The notes beneath the pieces are model-generated. The model saw only the letters and a list, made by a program, of their open reading frames with translations, had not been told where the DNA came from and made no database searches. Shown here one piece after another: positions 25,130 to 33,733 of a stretch of 53,772 bases of DNA. Within the stretch, counting starts at the first letter, position 1. Every line of letters begins with the position of its first letter. Both the position numbers and the translations under genes were made by a program. Source of the stretch: Microbacteriaceae bacterium PS02344 (lineage in GTDB: Bacteria; Actinomycetota; Actinomycetes; Actinomycetales; Microbacteriaceae); the NCBI GenBank assembly GCA_029959905.1, contig JASCNZ010000017.1, positions 1-53,772 on the forward strand, written 5' to 3'.

Positions 25130-26023
25130 ATGGACAGCGTCTCGGCGCACGTGCATCACCATGGCGCAGGCCTCGCCACCGTGAGCATCGGCGACGCTGC
25201 GCTCGCGGCGCCCTTCATCGCCGCGGTGATCGTGTACACCTGCGCGGCCCTCGGGATGCAGCGCGGACGCGGCCCGTGGCCCGGTGTGCGCATCGCCGCC
25301 TGGACGGCCGGGGTCGCGGCGGTCTGGCTCGGCACCGTCGGGCCCCTCGCCGCGGCGGCGCACGACTCGTTCATCGCGCACATGGCCGCGCACCTGCTCG
25401 TCGGCATGCTCGCGCCGCTGCTGCTGGTGCTCGCGGCGCCGATCACCCTCGCCCTGCGCTCGTTCAGCATCGAACCGGCGCGCCGGGTGAGCGCGGTGCT
25501 GCGCAGTCCGATCGCGCGCGTGCTGACGCATCCGATCGTCGCCGCGGTGCTCTCCCTCGGCGGGCTCGGCCTGCTGTACCTCACCCCGGTGTTCGAGGTC
25601 GTGCATCGCAATCCGCTCCTGCACATCGCGGTGATGGTGCACGTGCTCCTCGCGGGGGTGCTGTTCACGGCATCCGTCACCGCCGTCGACCCGAATCCGC
25701 ATCGCAGCCCGTTCCGTCTGCGCGTCGGGGTGCTCGTCGCCGCGCTCGCCGTGCACGCCGTCATCGCGAAGGCCCTGTACGCGAACCCGCCGGCAGGGCC
25801 GCCGGTGGCCGACGTCGAAGGAGGCGCGCAGCTGATGTTCTTCGGCGGCGATCTCGTCGACGCGGCACTGCTCGTGCTTCTCGGGTGCGAGTGGTTCCGC
25901 GCGACCGGCCGTCGCGACGGGGTCGGCCGTGGCGCGCGGCCCGCGGCGTCGACGACGGCGCCGTCGGACGCGCCGGAGGCGGCACCGGCGGATGCCGCGG
26001 CAACGGCCGGGGTGCGGTCGTGA
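25130..26023 (+). CDS. Cytochrome c oxidase assembly protein, CtaG (caa3-type) family
   Basis: The product has 297 residues and about seven membrane helices. The family helps copper delivery during oxidase assembly. The conserved HMAAHLLVGMLAPLLLVLAAP, NPLLHIAVMVHVLLAGVLF and FFGGDLVDAALLVLL segments are present, and the N-terminus holds a His cluster (HVHHHGAG). The ATG follows GGAGGGGG, and a TAGCGT hexamer lies about 28 nt upstream. Its stop overlaps the next start (GTGA). Confidence 0.88.
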   Translation: MDSVSAHVHHHGAGLATVSIGDAALAAPFIAAVIVYTCAALGMQRGRGPWPGVRIAAWTAGVAAVWLGTVGPLAAAAHDSFIAHMAAHLLVGMLAPLLLVLAAPITLALRSFSIEPARRVSAVLRSPIARVLTHPIVAAVLSLGGLGLLYLTPVFEVVHRNPLLHIAVMVHVLLAGVLFTASVTAVDPNPHRSPFRLRVGVLVAALAVHAVIAKALYANPPAGPPVADVEGGAQLMFFGGDLVDAALLVLLGCEWFRATGRRDGVGRGARPAASTTAPSDAPEAAPADAAATAGVRS

Positions 26024-26481
26024 GGCGGATGCTGCGCACGCGCGCCTGGATCGCCGGTCTGCTGCTCGGGGTCGCCATCATGGCGGCCGCCGACGAGATC
26101 GTCTTCCACCAGATCCTGGCGTGGCACCACTTCTACGACCGCAGCACCCCGGCGATCGGCCTGCTGTCGGACGGGCTGCTGCACGCGGGCGAGCTCGCCA
26201 TCGCCGTGGCCGGGGTGTTCCTGCTGCTCGACGCACGGCGGCGGGAGGGCTTCCGTCGCGCTGCCGTCGTCACGGGGCTGCTCGTCGGTGCCGGGCTGTT
26301 CCAGATCTTCGACGGGGTCGTGCACCACAAACTCCTGCGGGTGCATCAGGTGCGGTACGGCGTCGAGCTGCTGCCCTACGACCTCGCGTGGGTGGGCGCA
26401 GGCGCGGTGCTGCTCGCCGTCGGGCTCGTCGCGACGGCGCTTCTCACCCGTCGCTCCGGAGTCGCGCCGCACGACGGCTGA
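26020..26481 (+). CDS. DUF2243-type membrane protein
   Basis: The product has 153 residues and four predicted helices. It starts with a GTG that overlaps the ctaG-like stop (an ATG at 26029 is an alternative). Conserved His/Asp residues occur in DEIVFHQILAWHHFYD and FDGVVHHKLLRVHQVR, typical of DUF2243 proteins found next to CtaG homologues. The histidines suggest metal binding, and the coupling suggests a role with the oxidase assembly protein. Confidence 0.8.
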   Translation: MRRMLRTRAWIAGLLLGVAIMAAADEIVFHQILAWHHFYDRSTPAIGLLSDGLLHAGELAIAVAGVFLLLDARRREGFRRAAVVTGLLVGAGLFQIFDGVVHHKLLRVHQVRYGVELLPYDLAWVGAGAVLLAVGLVATALLTRRSGVAPHDG

Positions 26482-26711
26482 CGCGTCGGAACGCTCGAGG
26501 GTGAGTCGGCGGCCCGCTGAACTTCACCCCCGATTCACCCGCAACTTCGCGTCATGAAACGGCGCATCCGTGTTCTCTTCAATGGTGGGCCATCCCGGGC
26601 CCCCTGATCGTGCGGGTCGACATCTGCGCGGTCACGCGTACCGCAACCCGGTACCGACGCAGAGGCGTGCACCCCACTCGGCGCGCCTCCTGAACCGTTC
26701 TGGAGTATCCG

Positions 26712-29700
26712 ATGTCTCAGTACACGGTGCGGCGATCCCGCGCGCGCACTCTCGTCCACTGGCTGGCGGGCATCCTCGCCGCCCTCCTCGCCGTCGGCGG
26801 CCTCAGCGCCCCGGCATTCGCCGAGGGCGGCGGAGTGACCGTCTTCCCCGTCGACTCCGGCAGCGTCCACGACGGCACCCCCGTGCTCACCGAGGGCGGG
26901 ACCTACGCGTTCCAGCTCGGCTACGGCAGCATGGACGACGGTGCCGTGGTCGCCATCGACCTCCCGGAGGGCATCACGATCCCCGAGAAGGCGCTCGTCG
27001 TGCCGACCGGCAACACCGCCGTGCGTTCGCTCGCGATGGATGCCGACGGTCGACTCGTCGTCACCTTCGCCGACCCCTTCCCCGGTGACGTCAACCAGGG
27101 CGTGCTCGACCTCTCGTTCATCGTCGAGACCGTCGAGAAGAGCGAGGTGCGAGAGCTCGTCTGGAACATCGGCGGCACCCCGACCACGCAGAAGGTCATC
27201 GTCGTGAAGCCGGGCGAGTCGCCCCGGACGACCACCACCGGGTCGAACAAGACCGTCGGCACCGTCGCGATCCCGCACTCGGTGGTCGACGGCCGCGTCG
27301 TGATCCCCGAGAGCGCGCTCGACGCCACCCTGCCCTACACGGTGACCGTGTCGAGCGCCGAGGCCCGCGACATCGTCCTGACCGACACGCTGGGCGCGCA
27401 CCTCGCGTTCGTCGAGGGCTCGCTCGCGGGCAGCAAGACCGTGCGTGACGCCGACGACCTCAACCCGGTGACCTCTCCGGTCTCCGGTCTGCCGTCGATC
27501 GGCGGCGCGACCTTCACCCACACCTTCCGGGCCGAGGCCAACTCGGTCTACACCTTCACCTACCGGGCACGCATCGCCGACTCCACCGCGCTCGCCGCGA
27601 TTCGCGACGACCTGCAGAAGGCCTATGACGCGGTCGACCGCGTGAACGGCGGGTCGTACTCCGTCTCGCTCACCAACGAGGTCGACGTCGCGGGGCAGAA
27701 GCACCGCACGAGCACCGCGATCCGCGGCAGCGTCAAGGGTCAGGATCGCCCCGGCACGGGCGCCGCCTTCGGCAAGACGGTCGACCCCACCGCCGTGCGC
27801 CTCGACGAGCAGCTGCCCGCGGGCGCCGCGCTCGCTCAGCCCCTCGCCGTCACCTACTCGCTGCGGGCCGACCTCACGGTGTTCGCCCCGTTCGCCGAAG
27901 GCCCCTTCGCCCTGACGCGCAACGTCGTCGTGCGAGACACGCTGCCCGCCGAGGCGACGTGGCGTGCGGATGCCGAGGGCTTCCTGACGCTGACCGACCA
28001 GACCGGCGCGACGATCGCGCTCGCGCCCGCACGCGGCATCGAAGGCGGGTACGAGCAGGCCATCGCCGCCGACGAGTACCGCTTCACCTACGCGATCGAC
28101 GGTCGGAACCTGTTCGTGAACCTCGGCGCCGACGTGTCGAAGAGCTACCAGCTGCGCGCGGCCGCGTCGATCACGGCCCTGCCGAAGAACGCGAGCGGCG
28201 GCGACCCGTACTCCGCGAACTACCGCGTGCAGAACGACGCGTACTTCGTGTACGCCGACGGCAAGTGGGAGACGAAGTCGGCGGCGACGACCATTACCGT
28301 GCCGAAGGACACCAGCGGAGGGGTCGACGACCCGAGCCGATTCTCGAAGACCGCACCGGGCGGGACCGTCTCGGTGACCCCCGGCACGGCGACGACCATC
28401 CCGTACACGTTCACGATCGGTGCGAACGTCGGCGATGCCTCGACGGCGCGCATCGTCGACGACATCGACCACGAGGTCTTCGACGTCACAGAGAAGACGC
28501 TGCCCGCCATCGCGCAGTCGATCACCGGCGCGTACGACTCCCACTTCCCGCTCGATGCCGAGACCTTCGACGTCTCACTCGACGACGCCGGCCGGCTCGT
28601 GATCGCGCCGAACGCCGAGTTCCCGAAGGACGCGGCGTGGGGAGCATCCGCAGCGGCGCCCTTCACGAAGCGCTGGTCGATCACCGTCGACCTCCCGCTG
28701 CAGGTGCTGCCGGGCAAGCAGACGGTCGACGTGCAGAACTCCGCCCGCTACGAGGGTGCCGACGAGGAGATCGTGTACACGTCGACGTCGCGTTCGACGG
28801 CGACGAGCTTCGGCAACGAGATGGAGGTGCGCAAGCGCGTCTACGACGCGGCGAACGAGGCCTTCACCGGCAGCCTGCGGGTCGAGACCGATGCCGACGG
28901 TGCGCTCGTGCGCGATGAGTTCGTCTACCGCGTCGAGCTGATGCCGCACGGCACGTTCACGAACATGGTCGAAGACGTCGTCGATGTGCTGCCGGCCGGC
29001 GTCGAGTTCGTCGGCTGGGTCGACGCGGCCGATGTGGCGACGGGGCGCACGATCGACGGCACCCGCTACGCCGTGCCCGGGTCGACCCTCACCGCGTCGT
29101 ACGACGCGGCCGACGACACCGTGACACTCGAGCGCGGACGCCTCGTGAGCGGACAGACCGTGACGCTGTTCTTCGCGGTGCGCGTCGTCGATTTCGCACC
29201 GAACGTCGGCATCACCAACATGATCGGAGCGAGCGGGGCGACGATCACCCCGACCAACGATCTGCCGCTGAACCTGCTCAAGCGCGACAGCACCGACGCC
29301 GCGAAGCTCATCACCGACGCCGGAGCCCGCTTCTCGGTGCTCGCCGACGATCAGGCCACCGTCGTGCTCGGCGACCTGCGCGTCGTCGACGGCACGATCC
29401 TCACCGCCGACGGGGCCACCCCGACGGTGGCGGAGGCCGGCACTTACTGGCTGCGCGAGGACGTCGCCCCCACGGGGTACCAGAAGGCGACGCAGCTGAC
29501 CCGGATCACCGTGGCCGAGAGCGGGGCATCCGACGATGTCGTGCTCTTCAACACGCCGGGCGTGACCGTCGAGCCCGAGAAGACGTACGCGATCGGCGAC
29601 GTCACCTGGATCGACGCGAACAGCGACGGTCGGCAGGACGACGACGAGCAGGTGCTGCCCGGCGTGACGGTCGAGCTGCTGCGCGGTGACGAGGTCGTCG

Positions 29701-30182
29701 CGACCACGAGCACCGACGCACGCGGGCGGTACCTGTTCGACGAGCTGCCCGCGGGCGAGTACCGCGTGCGCTTCACCCTGACCGACGAGCAGAAGAAGAC
29801 GTACGTCTTCACTCTGACGGATGCCGGTACCGACGACGTCGCCGACTCGGATGCCGACCCGCAGACGGGCCTGACGCAGACGATCGTGCTCGGCCCGGAC
29901 AACGTGCAGCTCACCCGCGAGTACGCGTGGGCCGACGTGCGCGCGACCGAGGGCATCGACCCGACCTGGGACGCCGGCGTGATCGTGCGGCTCCCCGCCG
30001 CCGAACTGCCCGGCACCCCGGGTTCCGGCACGCCCGTCGACCCGGCCCGCCCCGGCACCCCCGGGGTGAACGAGCTCGCGACCACTGGGGCCGAGGGGCC
30101 GATGGGTCTCGCGGTGCTGGCCGCGCTGCTCGCGCTCGCCGGTGGTGCGGTGGCCGTCGTCACGCGCCGGCGCCGCGCGTGA
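26712..30182 (+). CDS. Large LATTG-anchored surface protein with isopeptide/SpaA/SdrD-B-type domains
   Basis: The product has 1156 residues. A signal peptide ends at AFA/E (residues 35-38). The N-terminal two thirds is a series of beta-rich domains of the fimbrial/DUF11 kind, each with a Lys near its start (FGKTVD, FSKTAPG, MEVRKRVYD) that may form isopeptide bonds. A SpaA-like prealbumin domain begins near 854 (NLLKRDSTD) and an SdrD B-like domain at 959-1105 (DVTWIDANSDGRQDDDEQ). The C-terminus has the sorting signal LATTG (1122-1126), a hydrophobic helix and RRRR. It is probably attached to the wall by the class E sortase. A binding partner cannot be inferred. Confidence 0.9.
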   Translation: MSQYTVRRSRARTLVHWLAGILAALLAVGGLSAPAFAEGGGVTVFPVDSGSVHDGTPVLTEGGTYAFQLGYGSMDDGAVVAIDLPEGITIPEKALVVPTGNTAVRSLAMDADGRLVVTFADPFPGDVNQGVLDLSFIVETVEKSEVRELVWNIGGTPTTQKVIVVKPGESPRTTTTGSNKTVGTVAIPHSVVDGRVVIPESALDATLPYTVTVSSAEARDIVLTDTLGAHLAFVEGSLAGSKTVRDADDLNPVTSPVSGLPSIGGATFTHTFRAEANSVYTFTYRARIADSTALAAIRDDLQKAYDAVDRVNGGSYSVSLTNEVDVAGQKHRTSTAIRGSVKGQDRPGTGAAFGKTVDPTAVRLDEQLPAGAALAQPLAVTYSLRADLTVFAPFAEGPFALTRNVVVRDTLPAEATWRADAEGFLTLTDQTGATIALAPARGIEGGYEQAIAADEYRFTYAIDGRNLFVNLGADVSKSYQLRAAASITALPKNASGGDPYSANYRVQNDAYFVYADGKWETKSAATTITVPKDTSGGVDDPSRFSKTAPGGTVSVTPGTATTIPYTFTIGANVGDASTARIVDDIDHEVFDVTEKTLPAIAQSITGAYDSHFPLDAETFDVSLDDAGRLVIAPNAEFPKDAAWGASAAAPFTKRWSITVDLPLQVLPGKQTVDVQNSARYEGADEEIVYTSTSRSTATSFGNEMEVRKRVYDAANEAFTGSLRVETDADGALVRDEFVYRVELMPHGTFTNMVEDVVDVLPAGVEFVGWVDAADVATGRTIDGTRYAVPGSTLTASYDAADDTVTLERGRLVSGQTVTLFFAVRVVDFAPNVGITNMIGASGATITPTNDLPLNLLKRDSTDAAKLITDAGARFSVLADDQATVVLGDLRVVDGTILTADGATPTVAEAGTYWLREDVAPTGYQKATQLTRITVAESGASDDVVLFNTPGVTVEPEKTYAIGDVTWIDANSDGRQDDDEQVLPGVTVELLRGDEVVATTSTDARGRYLFDELPAGEYRVRFTLTDEQKKTYVFTLTDAGTDDVADSDADPQTGLTQTIVLGPDNVQLTREYAWADVRATEGIDPTWDAGVIVRLPAAELPGTPGSGTPVDPARPGTPGVNELATTGAEGPMGLAVLAALLALAGGAVAVVTRRRRA

Positions 30183-30213
30183 GGCGCTCGGGCATCCGTT
30201 CGTAACGCCCCAC

Positions 30214-30282
30214 CGAGACACCACGTCCGCCGTGAGACCACGCCCCCCGCGTGGCGTCTCACGGCGGATGTGATGTCTCACC
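30214..30282. repeat. Nested GTGAGACACCAC-type inverted repeat, copy 2
   Basis: Units CGAGACACCAC (30214-30224) and GTGAGACCACGC (30232-30243) are followed by inverted units GTGGCGTCTCAC (30251-30262) and GTGATGTCTCAC (30270-30281). The layout and 18-19 nt spacing match the copy at 21991-22058. It lies between convergent genes. Confidence 0.8.
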
Positions 30283-30315
30283 CGGCGGATGCTCGGCGGA
30301 TGCCCCGCGCCGGGC

Positions 30316-30993
30316 TCACTCCGCCTCGACGCTGCTGACGTGGTGCGGGGTGCCTACCGGTTTCGACTCGCTCGACCCGCGCTGCCGCAGGTAGATGGAG
30401 AACGCGACCATCGCGCCGACGGCGAGGAACTCCGACTGCCAGTTCTGCAGCGTGCGGTTCCAGAACTCGGGCGAGAGCACGTAGTCCAGCCAGGTGTCGG
30501 GGGGCAGGCCGTGCTGCGCGTTCTGCTCGTTGGCCACGGTGGTGCCGGCCAGCGACTGGGCGAACCACGACAGCAGGAAGATCGCTCCCATCGCCACCAG
30601 CAGCGAGTTCGAGTAGATCCACCGCCGGATGCCCGTGACCTTCGCCCATCGCGGAGAATCGGGGCGGGCGAACCGACCGACGTACTGGTCGGCATCGGTG
30701 CCGACGCCCTCGTCGCCGGGCTTCTTCGACTCGGGCGACCCGCGCTGGATGAACCAGATCGTCGCGAGGATGAAGAGGAAGAACTGGAGGAACTCCGACT
30801 GCCAGTTCTCGGCGACGTCGACGAGGAAGTCCGACGAGGTGACGAACTCGAGATAGCCGACGGGCGGCTGGCCGTGCTGGGCCAGCTCCTCGTTCGTGTA
30901 GGCCAGGCCGGCGAACGACTGGCCGACGAGCGTCAGCACGAAGATGGTGAGGAACGCGAGGCTGAGTCCGCAGTCGCGCACGAACCGACGCAT
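30316..30993 (-). CDS. DUF6766-type membrane protein with internal duplication
   Basis: The product has 225 residues and four predicted helices. Two halves of about 85 residues are clearly homologous: each has a helix, an SxAG segment, an NE-(5)-HG-x-PP turn (QHGQPPVGYLEF and QHGLPPDTWLDY), then NWQSEFL and a second helix ending QRGSxESK. It therefore arose by tandem duplication of a two-helix unit. The family is of unknown function. It follows the 37-residue protein gene by 3 nt in the same transcript. Confidence 0.75.
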   Translation of the reverse strand: MRRFVRDCGLSLAFLTIFVLTLVGQSFAGLAYTNEELAQHGQPPVGYLEFVTSSDFLVDVAENWQSEFLQFFLFILATIWFIQRGSPESKKPGDEGVGTDADQYVGRFARPDSPRWAKVTGIRRWIYSNSLLVAMGAIFLLSWFAQSLAGTTVANEQNAQHGLPPDTWLDYVLSPEFWNRTLQNWQSEFLAVGAMVAFSIYLRQRGSSESKPVGTPHHVSSVEAE

Positions 30994-30996
30994 GGG

Positions 30997-31110
30997 TCAT
31001 CTCCCCGCCAGGGGGAGCGCGATCATCACCGCGAGGCCGACGACGACGATGCTCATCCACGACCAGAAGGCCATCCGCATCGCGCCGACCGGGGGCGTCT
31101 CATCCGACAT
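30997..31110 (-). CDS. 37-residue single-TM protein
   Basis: The frame opens with ATG preceded by GGAGAG at 5 nt and encodes MSDETPPVGAMRMAFWSWMS followed by a hydrophobic helix and PLAGR. It ends 3 nt before the start of the DUF6766-type gene and starts 13 nt after the GH65 stop, so it is probably a small membrane subunit in this operon. No family is recognised. Confidence 0.65.
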   Translation of the reverse strand: MSDETPPVGAMRMAFWSWMSIVVVGLAVMIALPLAGR

Positions 31111-31123
31111 GGTTCTCTCCTTT

Positions 31124-33493
31124 CTATACCGCCAGTGCCTCGGCTGCGGGCCGGGGCTCACGCCAGCGGGGCTGGGTCGGGCGCGGGCCCGACGGTTCGG
31201 CGGGCGGCGTGTCGCGCGTGACCGGCTGGCCCGGCTCGAGCACGACCTCCTCGTCGAAGTGCTGGATGCGTACCGCCGCGCCGGAGACGAGGCGGTACGT
31301 CGTCGATGCCGACGTGGTCTCGACGTGCAGCGTGCACCCGTGGATGCGGATGCCGAACGCCAGCCGCGTCGCGCCCGGGGGCAATCGCGGGCGGAACGAC
31401 AGCCCGGAGTCCGTGTCTCGCATGCCGCCGAAGCCGGCCGTGACCGCCGACCAGGTGCCCGCGAGCGCCGCGATGTGCAGGCCCTCCTCGGTGTTGCCAT
31501 GCAGGTCGTCGAGGTCGATGGTGGCGACCTCGGCCAGGTAGTCCAGCGCGAGATCGAGATGCCCGACCTCGGCGGCGATGATCGACTGCACCGAGGCCGA
31601 GAGCGAGGAGTCGCGCACGGTCAGCGCCTCGTAGTAGGCGAAGGCGCGCTCCTTCTGCTCGGGCGTGAACTCCTCGTGAGCGAAGTAGAGGGCGAGCACG
31701 AGGTCGGCCTGCTTGATCACCTGTTTCCGGTACAGCTGGAAGTAGGGGAAGTGGTCGTGGAGCAGGTACTGATCGGCGCCGGTGGAGTCGAAGTCCCACC
31801 GCTCGAGGTCGGTGAAGCCGGCCGATTGCGGATGCACGCCGCGGGCGTCGTCGTACGGGATGTGCATCGCGGCGGCGGTCGACTCCCATCTCCCGATCTC
31901 GTCGTCGTCGATGCCCAACGCGCGGGCGACGTCGGCGTGCTTCCGCGCCGTGGCGGCGGCCCCCCGCAGGTTCGCCCGCGCCATGAGGTTGGTGTAGACG
32001 TTGTCGTTCACGATGGCGGAGTACTCGTCGGGACCGGTGACGCCGTCGATGTGGAACGCGCCCGTCGCATCCCATCGACCCAGCGCACACCACAGGCGCG
32101 CGGTCTCGGCGAGCATCTCGAGCCCCGCTTCGCGTTCGAACACGGTGTCGCCCGTCGCGCGCACGTAGTGCAGCACGGCGCCGGCGACGGCGGCGTTGAT
32201 GTGGAAGGCGGCGGTGCTGGCCGGCCAATAGCCCGAGCTCTCCCGGCCGTCGATGGTGCGCCACGCGAAGGCGGCGCCGTCGAGGTGCAGCAGGCGCGCG
32301 CGCTCCCGCGCCCGATCGAGCGTCGAATGACGCCATCGCAGCGCCTGCTCGGCGGCGTGCGGCGCGGTGGAGGTGAGCACCGGCAGCACGAAGGCCTCGA
32401 AATCCCAGAAGGTGTGGCCCTGGTAGCCCGAGCCGGTGAGCCCCTTTCCCGGAACCGAGCGCAGTTCGGCGCGGTCGGATGCCTGGAACACCTGGAACAG
32501 GGCGAACCGCAGCGCTTGCTGTAGACGAGGGAGACCGTCGATCTCGACGTCGGCGCAGCCCCAGTAGTCGTCGAGCCGTGCGCGCTGCCGGGCGACCAGG
32601 TCGTCCCATCCGCCGCGCAGCGCATCGGCGACCGCGGCCTCCGCGCGGTCGCGGAGGCTCGACGGAGGTGACGACGCCGACCACTCGTGGCCCACGATCT
32701 TGACGATCTCGATGCTCTCGCCGGGCGACAGGCGCATGCGGATCGTGGTGCGGGCGAGCTGCTCGCGGGCCACCGTCGTGACGGACGGCGCCGCCGACGC
32801 GGTGGTGGTGGCCACGTGGTCCATCGAGACCGCCACGACCTGGCCGCTCTCGCGGGTGCGGTGCATCAGCGTCGCCGCCGTGCCGAGGACGTCGGCCTCG
32901 ACCGGCCGCCAGGGTTCGGTGAGCAGGTCTTCGACGCGGGGGTCCTCGTGAACGACGGGAACCGGCTCGTTGGCGAGCACCTCCGACAGGATCGTGAGCT
33001 CGACGGGGTGATCGACGGCTTCGACGACGTAGCGCACGGCCGCGACCGACCGGTGGGCGAGCGAGACGAGGCGGGTCGACGCGATGCGCACACCGCGGCC
33101 GGTGGGGCTGGTCCACTCGACGCGGCGCCCGAGGGTGCCGTCGCGCAGGTCGAGGCGCCGCGTATGGGTGTGCACGGTTCCCCGGCGGATGTCGAAGGGC
33201 TCGTCGTCGACGAGCAGCCGGATCAGCTGGCCGTTGGGCACGTTGATCACGCTCTGGCCCGTGTCGGGATAGCCGTAGCCGTCTTCGGCATAGGGCATGG
33301 GATGCTCCTCGAACACGCCGTTGAGGTAACTGCCCGAGAGGCCCCGGGGGTCGCCCTCGTCGAGGTTGCCGCGCCACCCCACGTGCCCGTTCGAGAGCCC
33401 GAAGACCGATTCCTCGTGGGCGAGCACGCTCTCGTCGACCCCCTCGGCCTCGATGGCCCAGGGGTCGGTGCCGAGGAAGCGGCCGGCGGTCAC
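31124..33493 (-). CDS. Glycoside hydrolase family 65 protein (disaccharide phosphorylase-like)
   Basis: The product has 789 residues. GH65 enzymes phosphorolyse alpha-glucosides such as maltose, trehalose or kojibiose. An N-terminal beta-sandwich (about 1-270) starts with ESVFGLSNGHVGWRGNLDE, followed by an (alpha/alpha)6 barrel with TFWDFEAFVLPVL and GVTGPDEY, in which Glu490 is the expected general acid. The C-terminal beta part ends near residue 770. Substrate specificity cannot be told from sequence, and no beta-phosphoglucomutase is adjacent. The GTG start overlaps the stop of a 25-codon remnant with a strong ribosome site. It diverges from the luxR gene. Confidence 0.9.
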   Translation of the reverse strand: MTAGRFLGTDPWAIEAEGVDESVLAHEESVFGLSNGHVGWRGNLDEGDPRGLSGSYLNGVFEEHPMPYAEDGYGYPDTGQSVINVPNGQLIRLLVDDEPFDIRRGTVHTHTRRLDLRDGTLGRRVEWTSPTGRGVRIASTRLVSLAHRSVAAVRYVVEAVDHPVELTILSEVLANEPVPVVHEDPRVEDLLTEPWRPVEADVLGTAATLMHRTRESGQVVAVSMDHVATTTASAAPSVTTVAREQLARTTIRMRLSPGESIEIVKIVGHEWSASSPPSSLRDRAEAAVADALRGGWDDLVARQRARLDDYWGCADVEIDGLPRLQQALRFALFQVFQASDRAELRSVPGKGLTGSGYQGHTFWDFEAFVLPVLTSTAPHAAEQALRWRHSTLDRARERARLLHLDGAAFAWRTIDGRESSGYWPASTAAFHINAAVAGAVLHYVRATGDTVFEREAGLEMLAETARLWCALGRWDATGAFHIDGVTGPDEYSAIVNDNVYTNLMARANLRGAAATARKHADVARALGIDDDEIGRWESTAAAMHIPYDDARGVHPQSAGFTDLERWDFDSTGADQYLLHDHFPYFQLYRKQVIKQADLVLALYFAHEEFTPEQKERAFAYYEALTVRDSSLSASVQSIIAAEVGHLDLALDYLAEVATIDLDDLHGNTEEGLHIAALAGTWSAVTAGFGGMRDTDSGLSFRPRLPPGATRLAFGIRIHGCTLHVETTSASTTYRLVSGAAVRIQHFDEEVVLEPGQPVTRDTPPAEPSGPRPTQPRWREPRPAAEALAV

Positions 33494-33567
33494 AGCATCC
33501 CCCGTAGGGTCGCTTGCTCGCGTTGCGGATGCTGCGCGTGCGATGCGTGGTACCCGATGACGACCAT
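33490..33567 (-). pseudogene. N-terminal remnant of an LLM-class flavin oxidoreductase
   Basis: A 25-codon frame with a strong ribosome site (GAAGGAGCAGG) begins MVVIGYHASHAQHPQREQAT, which resembles the N-terminus of the TIGR03885-type LLM oxidoreductases (IGYHASHEQ...). The frame stops almost at once, its TGA overlapping the GTG of the GH65 gene (GTGA). It looks like a gene fragment that now acts as a coupled leader for GH65. The family match is from memory. Confidence 0.5.
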
Positions 33568-33733
33568 TCCTGCTCCTTCGCGAGGGGCGGGCGGCACGCC
33601 CGCGACCCGTTTCCTCGACGATAGGGAGCGGGAGGGGTCGGGTGGAGAGGGTTGCCACGAACCCCCCGGTCGGATATCTCGCATCTCCTTGGCTCACCGA
33701 TATTCTCGGAGGGAGACCCGAGGAACGACGATC

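Noticed and set aside
26554..26607. A 17-codon leader peptide (MKRRIRVLFNGGPSRAP) before the surface protein
   Set aside because: It has no ribosome site or leaderless spacing, and nothing regulatory between it and the gene was found. The gap 26482-26711 shows no better feature.
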